Positions 1 through 12,354 of a stretch of DNA of 64,000 bases are shown here, piece after piece. Under the pieces are notes generated by a model, which was not told where the DNA came from, searched no databases, and worked only from the letters and a program-made list of their open reading frames with translations. This DNA comes from Vesta saturnalis (taxonomy: Eukaryota; Arthropoda; Insecta; Coleoptera; Lampyridae): assembly GCA_036346205.1 (NCBI GenBank), contig JARFJB010001969.1, positions 216,001-280,000 on the forward strand. The letters run 5' to 3'. The position numbers and the translations under genes were made by a program. The stretch's first letter is position 1. Every line of letters starts with the position of its first letter.

Positions 1-224
1 CAGGATCACCAATCATTTCACATATAATCACAGTTTTAGTTGTGACGATATGCTAAATACAAAGTTAGAAAAAAAGCGCGCCTTCAAAGTTATCCAGTTT
101 TTCTGAAAACTGTTTTTCCAAAACATCCATTCACTGTTATTTTAATCTTATGCAAAAAAAAACTGATGACAGCCAGATTATAAAGAAATAATAGTATGTT
201 ATGTATTAAGCGACTGGGGAACTT

Positions 225-720
225 CTATTCCCGAGAGTATCGGCTAGTAAGATAGTTACTAACCTTCTCGAATCCCGAGCTGGGGTTCGTATATTTTATA
301 TTGACTGGAGTTTTTAAGTCTTCAACATTTCCGCGTGCAGCAGGAGTAGCACTTACAAGATTTCGATTTCTCTGGATCATTGTTCGTAATGATTCACGGT
401 TTGGCATAGTTTCTTGGGTAACGTCAGTTAGATTCCTAATTCAGGTATTGATAAATTTTACTGTTGTTTCAATCACTTCCCCAAGTCTTTCTTTTATTCT
501 AGAAACATTCTGTACCACAAATTTTTCTGCCATGAGAATGATCATTAATTTTTCAACTACACTGCTGTTTTGAGAGTGAATTCGAGCCTTGCAATCATTT
601 TTCTTTCACATTGCCAAAATAGCTTTGATCCGCATTCATTCTGCCGAAGACGTAGATAACCCGATTCTGTGAGTACTTTTGTTTTTAGCGTTTACTCACA
701 ATATTCTCCATTTTTGACAA
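225..720 (-). pseudogene. MULE-type transposon fragment with FLYWCH zinc finger
   Basis: Reading leftwards from about 720, the sequence encodes ESGYLRLRQNECGSKLFWQC followed, after a one-base frame change, by CKARIH. This is the usual layout of a FLYWCH zinc finger, with the W-Q-C and C-K-A-R-I-H signature. About 60 codons later, in another frame, comes an uninterrupted 60-codon stretch starting MPNRESLRTMIQRNRN, which resembles the linker that follows FLYWCH in insect Mutator-like (MULE) transposases. Stops and frame changes separate the pieces and no DDE catalytic core is visible, so this is a relic. FLYWCH domains bind DNA or protein; here they probably belonged to a transposase or a domesticated relative. 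The family call rests on motif reading only. Confidence 0.5.
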
Positions 721-1560
721 ACAATATACTTAATACCAAACGGTCTTCACAAGTTAGACTGCGCAAGATGCCCTAATTACATTGAAAGAATTATCAATCC
801 ATCAAGGAACCAAGGAAGCACCAATATGCAAGGATTGCCTACGTATGTCAAGTGAACAACGGATAAATTTAGCAGAATTCTACAAAGACACCAAGCTCAA
901 CTTATATCCAAACCACACCACAGAATACCGAACATACTGCAAAACCCTAAGAATCACACTAAGATCATTGGAGAACTAAGGCATGTATGAAATCTTTGTA
1001 GAGAGTACGACAGCCAAATTGAAAAATATGTGGAAGGGTGGTAAACGCGATAAAGAAAAATGTATTGGAATCATCGCTGGCGCAGTATCTAACGAGCATT
1101 GGACACAAAACGAATTTCTACAACACCAGATCGTTGACCAACGTCGAACATCCATCAGTAATAATAATAAGGAGGTCCATAGTAATCGAGAAGAATGCAA
1201 GGAGCATGAACACGCGATATGACGCATGACGATTATCAATACCAGGAAAAACAGTATTAGAAGGAAAACCAATGCCGACCAATAATGTTCAACAAAATGG
1301 AGGAAGTGCACAAAAATAAAAGTGAAACAACCAGTTATAAAAAAGGGAAATCGAAATGTTTATAAGGAGCAACAAACACCAGGAGAAAACAGCTCAGTAC
1401 AAGTAACCAGAAGTGGGAGCCAACAGTTACAGATCTGAGGATGGCAAAAGTGACTTTGGCGAAAGCCTTTGTGAATAGAAACAATCTCGTTGAGATTAAA
1501 AGTAGTACGCAGAACATCCGTAGAAACAATGTAGTCTTAGTTTAGAGTTTTATTACAATT
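721..1560 (+). other. Unrecognised A-rich stretch with short open frames
   Basis: The plus strand is purine- and A-rich and keeps two adjacent open frames of 65 and 79 codons (782-979 and 983-1222) and a later open stretch to about 1545. The peptides (for example SSEQRINLAEFYKDTKLNL) are not low complexity, which suggests decayed coding sequence, possibly from a mobile element given the neighbouring MULE relic. I do not recognise the family and see no catalytic motif. Confidence 0.2.
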
Positions 1561-4500
1561 ACTGGATAGGAAAGCGCTGTATGTCCACGTATGTAGATAA
1601 ACAGTAGACTTACTGTTCAGTGCGTGTGTCCCTTGTCCCTTATATCGGCCTCTGGAGGGAAGATAATAAAACTGTTTTGAACACGAAGGTCTCAAAGAGA
1701 CTAGGACAGTGGCTACTATTTTATTTATTTTACTGAATATAGCTGGAAAAAATTCTCATATAGTATATTTTAAAAATATTAAATCAAATTATTAACTATT
1801 TAAGAGAATTAACTATGGAAATGATCATGTCACAACAAAACATCAAATGAAAGTGAATATAAAATCTGTTCCATCATCGTGCAAATAACTGATCAATTAA
1901 GGATTCGAGAAGAATGGAAGACATCAGAATAAGTCAAACGATCCAATAAATATGCGAATTGTAAAAAAAAAGTGGAGGATAAAAAACAAGGTGTATCAGG
2001 GCGAATAATGGTGCAATTGTTTACAAAGAATACTGGAAAAACATGTACTCATTGCTGGAAACGATCAGATACAAAATCAGATAAAATGCACTTTTTCCAA
2101 ATTGTTGGAAATTTTGTTGCATTTGCGATTAGTCTATAAGTAAATGAAGTATATAATTAAATTTTTTTCTGGTAATCTACCTATCATCTACAACTATTAC
2201 TTTATTTGCATGTTCTCAAAAATCTTATAGAAAATAAGCGCATGTGAGCAATTCCTTTACGCGTGCAACGGCGTTACAAATAAGAGCGCGTTAAGGACGA
2301 ACTGCTATGTTGGCTGCTTATGCTACGGTTAAGATATCCGAGGGACACTGATTATGTCAATGTAACATATTAATGTGATCAAATTAATGCAAATTGCTGT
2401 TCGCTTTGTCACGACTTTAAACGGATAATAGGTTTTACATCACAGAATTCAGTGTGAATCTGTATGCGTAAAGCTTTTTAAGCCGTAAACAACTCGTAAA
2501 TAAACCATCTGCGTAACTACCATATTGGGTATAAAAACTAATGGAAAGTAGAAACCCACGTTCACTCGTTTTGACCTAAATTATGCATGTCTCATTTTAT
2601 ATTTATTTTAAATTAAAAATTAATATCAATAATCCTAATCCCAACTTAAACATAAAACCTTAAAACTATGGTATACTTAGGGATCCCACGGAGTATAAAA
2701 TTTTTATGACATTCAAAAATGTACAAAATCTAATCTATGTATGTTGTTTATTAAACAATACTGTAACTCGCAAAGTGTAATTAAATTTTGCACTTCATCA
2801 TTGTTATGCAAATTACATAATTGGTTCGGTTATGTAAAATTAATTGTGTGTATATTTCAACACTGAAAATGTTACTAAATTAAGAACACTTTACAGTATA
2901 TTGTAATTTTTATACAGAAGGTACTTACACAAATTTGCGTTTTCTACTGCGAGATTCATCATAAAGCTGAAGCTCTAAATTAATTGTGTAAAGCAAAACA
3001 ACTCTCTTTCGGCAAAAAACATTTCCATATAGAATTGTAATAATCCCCCTAGCGAACTTCAAAACTATTTTCAGTGTTCAGTGTTAAAGTCACTCTTTAC
3101 ATAATCTGATTTCAGCAACTATAAAGAATGCTTATGTGTATAAATACCATACAATCAAAGTAATAAATATTTACTACAGAGATTCGCTCTGTTTAGTAGG
3201 TCATTGCGTTTCATAGGTAGCAAATACTAATTCATGGTTTTGTACAGTAACAGTTGTTTAAGAATAGTCGGTTTCAGGTTGATCGATTTCAATGGAAGTA
3301 GTTGTATTCAACTCACCTGAAATATATAAAAAACGGAAAGAGCGCATCTGAAGACTTAATGCAAAATGATAATTGTTTTTTTTAACACCTAACGGAACTA
3401 ACGCTATACTACAAATGATTAACAAAGTCGTCCCAGGTTGTTAAAGTATGGTAGAAAATAAACAGGGGGTTCTTAATGGTCAACGGAAATAGTATGTTTA
3501 GTGAATTCGCTGTCGTATGTTCATTAGTTATAGTTGTAACTTATTATCAGAGAAAATGGCAGTATAATCTGATGATCAGATAAGGGAAGGGCTGCGGTAG
3601 CTTAGAGGTTAGGAGTGGGCGTGATATTAATTTACATGCAGGATAGTTCGTAAAACACGAGTCACAATAGGGGAAGCCATAAACCAATGGGCGATGTTTT
3701 ATTTATAATCGAATATATCATGAGCTAAACATCAGTATGCCCGTATTCCACAGCAAAGCCTAAAACAAACAAAGAACTTGCTTACCTTACGTCGCACAAA
3801 CCAAGTGAACCGGCGCAAAAAAAGCCCTGGACCTGTGCTTCCTGTAAAAGCTTCAAAATATTCGTACGTAATCAGAATAAACTGACGTGCTAGGAGATCA
3901 GCAGATAGGTCCTCAAGCTTATTTACTCTATACTCTACGTTAAGCCTTATCAGTGAAATTATATATCTTAAAAAAACAATTAAAACAATCAAACAGTAAA
4001 ATCTCGTAAATTGTTAACGTTAAAAGCTTTCATTAAAATAATAAACAATAAATAAACGTTGTCGCTGCAAAGTCGTGTAACTCAAATATTACTATTAGCA
4101 AATCAGCAGCATGAACGTAATCAGAATATTTTATATTCTAAATTTATATGATTCGTAAATAATGTTAGTACTGAGAGATAGGGCAAGAAACACATGTAAT
4201 CTTACATGCGATAACGAAATAATACACTCAAAGTTGATTAACACTATATATTATGATAAAAAAGATAATTAGAGTAACTGCTTAAACGTTTTAAAGCCAC
4301 AAACAAATAAATTCACTCCCGAAAGGAATGAAGCTTGCAAGATTCAGAATTCCCAAGATCAAATAACATTATACCTTCATCACAATAATACAAATTAAGA
4401 GAATAACACAATATGAAAATAACAAAAGACGGTTGAATAGGTTTCGGTAAAATTATGTCTATCCCCAGAAGGGCGCTTCCACGGTACAAAATAACAGATA

Positions 4501-6430
4501 GCCTATTTACCCGCTTAATCAAGTGTAGAAATACAATTATTTTAATGGTTTTCCTCCCTGGCTCACAGTAATTGGATCGTACAGTAGACCATTCGTAATT
4601 GATCGAAAAATAATGGGCTTTCAATTTGTTTCTACGCACACGTTACTCCAGGATTCGACAATTTCAACTAACTAACTTAAATTTAACAGCGCAAATTTTT
4701 AAACTAAGACGAGGTGATTTAATAACTACTTCACCTGTTGTTATCTCCACAAACACTAATTTATTTATACAACGCTCTTTATTTTTTATACGCACAAAAT
4801 TTATTGTAGCAGTATATTAACAGCAACCTTTTGTCTATCAGAACAAGCTGTGCGTGCATTATGATGTACAACAAGAGAAACCGGCGCGGTTTTCTCGATG
4901 CAAAATAAAGTTACCAAACATCAGAATAGCACGATCTGTTTAAGTGCGATTTTGCTCCAAGAAATACATAAGCACTGAAACCAAAAACTTTATCTTTCTT
5001 CAAAATTAATAACGAGAACGTCAAAACACATCGACGAACATCAACACAAAACAAAACTCCCCGGTATGTATAAATTCTTTATATAATGCACACAAGGTGA
5101 CTGACGAATTCCCTCACGATAGCTTCAAATAACCAGGAGACTAATAGGTAAACATTTTACTGCGGTTCTGCATCACAAACTGTTGAATAGCTCTTTCAAT
5201 AGCTCCTTCCAAACCAACTAAACGAAATCAAAAACAAAGTCCCTCTACACTACGGAAATCTTAACGTTCTACCATTCTGCGAATGCTAATTAGACAATTC
5301 TTTGAGAGAAAAACATTTCAAGGCCACTTGCAGCATGAAAAACCCTCGGACCTCTAGAACTGAAAATGCGACAACCTGTTTCTACATAATGAACGCTATT
5401 ACTCAAAGAAACCCTCTATACGTTCCCCATTAACCGCTTTATTATAAGACACCAAGAATTATTCAACGTGCGGTAGATCTACGACATAAGCACAATAATA
5501 AAAATAAATTTCAACTACGAAAATACGAGTATTGTATTTCATAAAACTCTTTTCCATAACCAAGTTAATTTTCAAAGCGGAACTGTTTCTTTTCAACGCA
5601 ATAAAAAACACATTTAAAATACGATTTACGTAAAACCACATTTATCGAAATTCTACAATACGATATTCAAATAGGTGAATATTTACAAAGAAAATAAATT
5701 CTACATTAATTTCACCTCCACATCACATAGCGTTACCTTTGTCTTAATAACATTACACGTAACGGACAAACACTGTATGGCGAAATACTCTGTTGGGCTT
5801 TGTGTAAAATTGATATCAATATTCAACTCAATGAGTTATTTGAGGAATTAGCAACTTTTCAACTAGTGATCCATTAAAAATGAATAAAAACAACTAATGT
5901 GCTAAGTTTGGTATGTGAACTATAAGTGTCGATAACGTCTTCTTGAGCAGAAATTAAAAGTATAGTAAATATAAGACCACTTTCACTGGATAGTTCTCAT
6001 ATTACACAAATGGCGTATGGTACAACGTAATGCACCTATCGCAATCACCACACTATTAAGGTTTGATGGATAACTGTCAAAACAGCAATTTGCTGAAAAA
6101 GTTTTTCATTCCAAATTTTGACTGAACAATCCAAAGTCAAACTTTAACAATATCCTACATAAGTTTCTGGACAAATAGAATTTGCTATTTTTTTGTAAAA
6201 TGTCATTTTTCTGGTTACAGTTATAAAGCATTTCAATCATATGAAAAACTTTTTTATCATTTTGAATTTAAATAAAATTTGAGTTTGGAGTGCAGAATCG
6301 CTTACAAAATGGCACCGCTTAAATCCCATAATTGACATTCTTCTCAAAACGTGTCATCAATGTCATTATTTGGGGGAATTAAAAAAAAACTTACAAAGAA
6401 AAGTTTCTAATCCAATTTTGAGTTCATGTA
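1561..6430. other. AT-rich DNA with no recognised gene
   Basis: Almost 5 kb of AT-rich sequence in which all open frames are short and carry no family motif. Apart from a weak tRNA-like stretch near 3590, I see no RNA gene, terminal repeat or coding signal. It could be intergenic or intronic DNA made of very old repeats. Confidence 0.5.
3590..3670 (+). repeat. Possible tRNA-derived SINE head (weak)
   Basis: GGTAGCTTAGAGGTTAGGAG resembles a Pol III A box in a SINE head, and a B-box-like AGTTCGTAAAAC follows about 45 bases later. No cloverleaf can be drawn with confidence and the tail was not delimited. Confidence 0.2.
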
Positions 6431-6829
6431 CAGGTTGTCCCATTTTGGTTGTCCTCACAGGGCATCTCAGTTATTAGCAAAGATGCAGAGATGCGGTTTT
6501 CGCGAACGTTGGCTACTTTTTTGTGAAACGAAAGATGACACAAACATAATTACTCTAGCTCTTCTCATTTTTGAGATACAGGGCGTTTTTGAAAAAGTTG
6601 CATTTTGAGACAGCCCCCGTATCTCAGCTATACGATAACTTATAGAAAAAGTGAAAAGTGTTCTTTATATAATTTTTTCCGTAGAATGCAGTGCTGTTTT
6701 CAGAATGAGTATACGGGGTCAGGTCAAAAAGTTATCGGGATCAACTTCATTTTTTTTTAAATGGGACACCCTGTCTATTTTCTCATAATTAAATTTTCCT
6801 TGTTCTAAGCATTTCAAATATGTATAGCA
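6431..6829 (+). repeat. Left terminal inverted repeat
   Basis: Pairs with 8412-8804 over nearly its whole length, with scattered substitutions and small indels. About 330 bases in, at 6760-6773, it contains an inward-facing version of its own tip (AAATGGGACACCCTG), so the first 343 bp look like a unit with its own mariner-style ends. The repeat includes an open frame of 60 codons that appears mirrored in the right repeat; it is a by-product of the repeat, not a gene. Confidence 0.85.
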
Positions 6830-7000
6830 TTCATCATTTTTTTATACAAATAGCGCAGTATTTCAAATTATTAACTGGATTTGTTAGTGGCCTTTGGTAC
6901 TGCAATTGTTTTACCATGGCAACTTCATTTTTTTGACATTTGTCAATATTTGCAAATTTGTTGATTGTTGAGATCCTTATTGTTAGTAAAGTTTCAAACC

Positions 7001-8093
7001 ATGGCGAATAATTTAGGGTACGAGAACTATGAGAAATTAGATATGATTGGGGTTTATTACCAAACAAATTTTAATGCAGAGCAAGCGAAGGAAATATATT
7101 TTGAAAGGTATTTATATTTACTGGAATGTTAGTCATCATTTGAGTTAAATAAAATGTGAATATTATAGATATCCGGAAAGAAGGCAACCGTGTAAAAAAA
7201 CATTCATTAGGTTAAAACAAAATTTGGAAAATCACGGATCGTTTGAAAGGCCACGCGCCAAAACATATAGAAAAGAAAACGAAGAAAATAATGAAATAAA
7301 TGTCCTTGCAGAGGTCACTGTTAACGAAAATTATACGTCTTGCAGAAAAATAGAAGAATCGGTGGGCATTTCAAAAACGAAAGTATCAAAAATATTTAAA
7401 AAATACCATTATAAACCATATATACCTCAAGTCATCCACCACTTGCATCCGGGTGATGCTCAATTGCGTATCGATTTCTGTAGATGGTATATTCAGAAAA
7501 GTGAAGAAAATGGTAATTTTGGTCGTTTAGTTATATGGTCGGATGAAAGCCATATAAGCTCCGCCGGAATTTACAATCGTGCAACGAATCGTTTCTGGTC
7601 TAACGAAAATCGGCATGTTACCGTGATCCGTCAGCAGCAAGGCAGGTTTGGGTTCAATGTGTCCTGTTTCATTTTAGGAGGCAGATTAACATTTTACATG
7701 TTTGAAGGCAATTTGAACCATCAACGATATTTGGAAATTTTGGACATTTGCCTTCCAGAATTGATTGATGATATTCCGTTAGCCCAGCTAAGAGAGGTTT
7801 ATTTTCAGCAAGACGGAGCACCTTGCCACAATGCAAGACTAGTAAGAGATTACCTCAATACAATGTTTCAAAACCATTGGATTGGTAACAATGGACCAGT
7901 TAATTGGCCAGCAAGGTCCCCAGACCTATCAATTTTAGATTTTTTTTTGTGGGGCTACCTTAAAAATAAAATTCATCAAAGACGGTATGAAACTCAAGAA
8001 GCTTGGATGAATGCTACAAGAGAAGCCTTTGAAGAACTACGTTTAAGACCCTATTTTATTAAGATCCATTCAAGAAATTCTTCGGAGATGTAG
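7001..8093 (+). CDS. Tc1/mariner-type transposase (DD41D), spliced, C-terminus frameshifted
   Basis: Cut-and-paste transposase of the element at 6431-8804. Exon 1 begins at the ATG at 7001 (MANNLGYENYEKL). A canonical 61-nt GT-AG intron at 7108-7168 joins ...IYFER to YPERRQP, restoring the helix-turn-helix motif typical of the family N-terminus. The DDE/D core follows: first D in IWSDESH, second in YFQQDGAPCH, third in LDFFLWGYLK with 41 residues between the last two, hence DD41D. Predicted length is 343 residues. A single extra C near 8048-8050 shifts the frame, so the protein ends early at 8093, while the expected C-terminal frame (CRICLDHNGQQIEQYL) continues to a stop at 8137-8139. What is seen: motifs, intron borders, frameshift. 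Inferred: spliced in vivo and inactive in this copy. Confidence 0.85.
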
Positions 8094-8411
8094 GATTTGT
8101 CTTGACCATAATGGTCAGCAAATTGAGCAATATTTATAAAATTTTAATTCTTCTTATTTTCGTTTGTCTCTAAATTGATAAATAAATACATCCAATATTT
8201 ATATGAGTTTCAAATCAACAATTCTGGAAATAAAATAAATTATTTTGCCGAAATTTGTATCTTCTTCAATGACATATAATTACATAATGATGGTTTTCTA
8301 TATTAGGCACAAAAAAAAAACAATGGAAGATTACGAATTCAAAGCCTACTAAGAAATTCAGTTAATAATACAAAATACCACGCTATTTATCAACATAAGT
8401 GATAATTGTTA

Positions 8412-8804
8412 TATATATTTGAAGTGCTTAGAACAAGAGAAATTTAATTATAAGAAAATAGACAGGGTGTCCCATTTAAAAAAAATTAAGTTGATCCCGA
8501 TAACTTTTTGACCTGACCCCGTATACTCATTCTGAAAACAGCACTGCATTCTAAGGAAAAAATTATATAAAGAACACTTTTCACTTTTTCTATAAGTTTT
8601 CGTATAGCTGAGATACGGGGGCTGTCTCAAAATGCAACTTTTTCAAAAACGCCCTGTATCTCAAAAATGAGAAGAGCTAGAGTAATTATGTTTGTGTCAT
8701 CTTTCGTTTCACAAAAAAGTAGCCAACGTTCGCGAAAACCGCATCTCTGTATCTTTGCTAATAACTGAGATACCCTGCGAGGACAACCAAAATGGGACAA
8801 CCTG
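8412..8804 (-). repeat. Right terminal inverted repeat
   Basis: Inverted partner of the left repeat. The outer tip is ...GGGACAACCTG next to TA at 8805-8806, and the internal secondary tip CAGGGTGTCCC lies at 8463-8473. Confidence 0.85.
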
Positions 8805-8996
8805 TACAATGTATGAATTTGATACTTTCACTTTTTTCGGCGAATATAAATAGAATATTAAAAATCTACTTTATCTCACCCATACTAACGTATTTGTTAG
8901 TAAAATGCTTCCTAACTCAATTCTTTTAATCATCTTTACATTCGTTATTTCGCTTTTTTGGGGATATTAAAACTGGGACATGGAAATTCTAACATA

Positions 8997-9759
8997 CAAA
9001 GTTGAAATAACTTTTTCAATTTTACCCTCCTCTGAAAATCACAATTTCGTCATGGAGTGTCGCGACCAGCATTCGTTTAAATCGAATAGTTTGTGTGGAC
9101 TACTGAACAATTATCTTTTCGTTCCCTTTTTTTATCGTGGGAACTTGAACTCTGAACAGTATTTGAAATTTTGTAATAACGAATTGAGCATTTTTTTGGA
9201 CAAGCTTCCCCTAAATTTCAGGTAAAACTTATCATTCTAAATGGACAGTGTCTTAATTTATTCAACTGTTCAAATAATGAATAGAGCAGCTGTCTTGGTT
9301 CAAAAGTTTAATGGGAGATGGATAGGACGTTTTTCCGGCTATATATGGCCAGTAAGGTCCCCTGATATGACCCTGCTTGATTTTTCTTTGGGCGGGGGGA
9401 GTACCTAAAAGAAAAAATCTATGCTGAGAGACCTTTTAGGAATATCGATGCATTAGAAGACGCTATAAGAGAGAAGGTAATGCAGATACCCGTTGAATTT
9501 TTAGTAAACACTGTTAAGGACCACATTGTGCATGGAACGGAAAGGTCGACAAACAGAAGTGTGAATTTCCTAACTGTTATATTATTAGTTACTAAGCTTA
9601 TGTTTGTTAATAAGCAAATAATTAAAAAAGTATTTCTTGTGACATTTGTATATTTCTTGGCCATTCTACAGAATTTTCACTATCTCAAAAACCTTACTAT
9701 TTAAAAATCTGTAATAATGGTGTTTGTATGTGGAAAAGTGAAAAGTTATTTCAACTTTG
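8997..9759 (+). mobile_element. Deleted Tc1/mariner-type element (763 bp) with its own TIRs
   Basis: CAAAGTTGAAATAACTTTT at the left end is repeated inverted at the right end (..AAAAGTTATTTCAACTTTG), and each end abuts TA (8995-8996 and 9760-9761). It lies only about 190 bp from the larger mariner-type element but has unrelated TIR sequence, so it belongs to another subfamily. Inside are broken pieces of a DD41D-like transposase, so it is a deletion derivative of an autonomous parent. Confidence 0.75.
9040..9560 (+). pseudogene. Broken DD41D-like transposase inside the 763-bp element
   Basis: Two recognisable blocks remain. The first (about 9050-9223) reads ECRDQHSFKSNSLCGLLNN and then YRGNLNSEQYLKFCN, matching the segment that precedes the second catalytic D in this family. 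The second (about 9310-9560) reads RWIGRFSGYIWPVRSPDMTL followed by LDFSL, the region around the third D, and ends in NTVKDHIVH. The segment with QQDGAP between them has been lost or scrambled. No first catalytic D is present. Confidence 0.7.
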
Positions 9760-10352
9760 TATCACCTATATTACATTTTTCAAGTGCTAGCTTTGATATT
9801 TCCGAAACACAAAATATCAAATCCAAAAATGATCAAAAAAATAGAGTTAGGAAATAAGAAATACACTAAAATGGATTAGATGAAGTTTTTTTATTTTATT
9901 TGCCGAAATGGAATTAGTAATAAAATAAAATTCATCGTAGGTGGATCAATTATGAGATTCTAGACACGTTTATGAAAAGCATGTCAACTTCCACAGATAA
10001 CACGTGTCATTTGATAGAGCGAGCGTGCATGATATTTTATCGAATATGAAGCACAAACTAATACAAAACTCAAATTTTATTTAACTGGAATAGTACAACA
10101 ATTTTCCATATAATGCGGACTTAATTAAACTTAATACATCCCGTCGACAAGTTCATTGGCTTTGGTCTTAATCCTTCGAATCAGCTGATTTAGTCCAGTT
10201 AAAGTGAAATCGTGATTTGGTGATATTGGTGTGGAGCACCCCAGTCCTATTATTACTATTTTTCTCATAATTTGGCGCGACACTATTTACCTCTGGGTAG
10301 CATATGTAAGAATGATAACCGCAATTGCTTCTTCCTTTATGTATTCTTAATA
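9760..10352. other. No recognised feature
   Basis: AT-rich spacer between the deleted mariner-type element and the first piggyBac relic. No coding, RNA or repeat signal that I can support. Confidence 0.5.
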
Positions 10353-12069
10353 TTAACACAATATAATGTGAAAAATATAACAATTGTAGAATAAAACGCA
10401 TTTAAAGGAAGTCGTCAGTCTTGTAAAATCACTACACAGACCATAAATATGTTCCAAACATAAATATTTATAACACGTTTGACAAAAGTATTTCGTTTTG
10501 CCATCTTTTCCTCTGGAGCACGTAGAATATCGTCTCTGCAAACCCATTATTGGTACTTTTGGGGGTTGAGCATTAGTAGTTGAACTTGAAGAACGCTTTA
10601 TACTGTTTCGTAACCCTCTCGGTAAATTGATGTTCAATTCTCTTTGGTTTATGTTTTCAGAGATTACCTCTAAAGCTAAAGTTTTAAGAAACAACCTTCG
10701 ATTTACGATTTTTTGGTTATTTAGTGTATAAACAACTCTTGTATTTATTCCAGCAATATTAGGAACGGCAAAGAATACTGCTAATGGCCATCTTCTATTA
10801 TTCCACGAGAGCTGGTGAACGGTACTTACACCGGCTTTAGTACGGTTATAAAGAGTAATAATTTCTGGGTTCCTCTTTTCACCACTATCCGGATTTATTG
10901 CAGGATCGTAATCCATGATACTAAACAAAATTACACATTTTCCTTTCCTTAGTACATACAATAATGTAGTCATATCCTTCTGAAAGTCGCTTGGAGTAGT
11001 ATTTTCAGCACGTTTACTGGTAGTTATGAATTCTGGTGGAAGTTTCCTTCTGTTTTTCTTTACAGTTCCTACAACAGTAAGTCTGAAATTATTTTTTAAG
11101 TCCAATGCTAAAGGATAGCTCATGAACCAGTTGTCCATTGAAACATTTCTTCCTGTTATAGTAACTTGTGCAATGAACCTTTTTACAACTTCGTGGGCAG
11201 AATTATTTACTTCTTATGGCCTTGGGAGTTGATTGCCGACATACACTTCCATTTTTGAGACACAATACGTTTTTCTGTCAGCGAGTGTAAATATTTTAAT
11301 TCCGTATTTTGACGGCTTCTTAGGCATATATTACCTAAACGGGTACTTCCCCCTAATGCGGGTAGAATTTAAGCAATTGCAACATACTCTGAAGGTACAT
11401 AATTTTCAGTGCAGCTTTGTACAAATGTTTCAAAGAAATCTCGCGTAGGAGCAAACTTGCCTACCTTTCTTCTCTCGATGCGTGTATCCAAGTCATCAAA
11501 TCTAAGACTTGTAAGTAGAAATCGACAGCGTTGAAGGCTCATTGTAGCACGAAATATTTCAATTCCTGTTCCGTCCGATTTCCATAGGTCATCTAAGTTA
11601 ATCCTGTTGACTTTAAAAATTTCTTACAAATACAGCAACCCAAAAACTGCTTTCGTTTCAGTTTCGTTCGTATCTCTAGTTCTACTGCTCTCTTTGTATT
11701 TACCCTTTTATCTTTGCATGTAAAAATTGCTGTATTTTACTGAAGGCTGCAAAATAGCTGGTGTAAAAAAACACAGTCAGCACTGTACCTCGGACCTTGC
11801 ATTTTTAGCAGCACCTTTGGGCCCTGGAAGATGAGGAACAAGATTATGTGTTCTAGTTCCTCGTTATCCAATCCCTCACCGCTCTGCTCACTGTCGGTTT
11901 TATGATCGCTTTCCGCGGTATATTCTTCCTCACAATTTTCGCTGTCGTTATCCTCCTCAATATATCATTTATCCACTTCAGTAGCTGTTTCCTCGACTAC
12001 CTCCCTTTGAACTATGTACATGCTGCTCTGTAAAAGTTCCTGCTCTTTCCCATATGTTAAGTTGGCCAT
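10353..12069 (-). pseudogene. piggyBac-like transposase relic (copy 1)
   Basis: The plausible start is the ATG ending at 12069 (MANLTYGKEQE), followed by an acidic N-terminal region with stops. Around 11640-11500 the frame reads SDGTGIEIFRATMSLQRC and then RFDDLDTRIERRK, standard piggyBac blocks; 11140-11330 gives MPKKPSKYGIKIF and MEVYVGNQL. From 11138 to 10353 the frame is open for 261 codons: it starts at the second catalytic aspartate (VSMDNWF), continues through NIAGINTRVVY, and ends in a C-terminal cysteine-rich finger (CSRGKDGKTKYFCQTC, then CLEHI). The site of the third aspartate reads AGVSTVHQL where the family has GVDTVDQ, so catalytic residues are lost. Several frameshifts upstream confirm inactivity. 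I did not find its terminal repeats. Confidence 0.8.
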
Positions 12070-12354
12070 ATTCGTCAAATTGCGAAACTAAACGATCTGA
12101 TCACATTGAAATCTTAAATTATTAGAGATATGTGCATTATCTTAAGAAATAACACAACACTTGAGAAGATTAGTTTTTTTCATTTTCACTCCGCCAACAA
12201 AAACCGTAATTAAGTTCATAAATTAACTAAGTACGCACCGTTGAATATTGATAAGGGTAAAATTAAGTAAAATTGGCTCGTAATAAACGTCAAAAACCGC
12301 TACCAAGTAATCCGCCGTAATGCTTTCTCATATATGTAAATAAATAACTTCAAA

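Larger units (their letters stand above)
6431..8804 (+). mobile_element. Tc1/mariner-type DNA transposon with ~395-bp TIRs (DD41D)
   Basis: The element starts CAGGTTGTCCCATTTTGG and ends with its inverted complement, and both ends are flanked by TA (6429-6430 and 8805-8806), the target duplication of the Tc1/mariner superfamily. Inverted repeats of about 399 and 393 bp enclose one spliced transposase gene on the plus strand. Total length is 2374 bp. The TIRs are still highly similar to each other, which suggests a fairly recent insertion, but the transposase carries a frameshift near its C-terminus, so this copy is probably inactive though it may still be mobilised in trans. Confidence 0.88.

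Noticed and set aside
976..1311. 111-codon minus-strand frame with many Leu and hydrophobic residues
   Set aside because: It is the complement of a purine-rich stretch, which yields Leu/Phe-rich peptides without meaning; no membrane-protein family recognised.
6426..6608. 60-codon frame (MYRLSHFGCPHRASQLLAKM and onward), mirrored at 8627-8809
   Set aside because: Conserved only because it lies in the terminal inverted repeats; no protein family and no start context.
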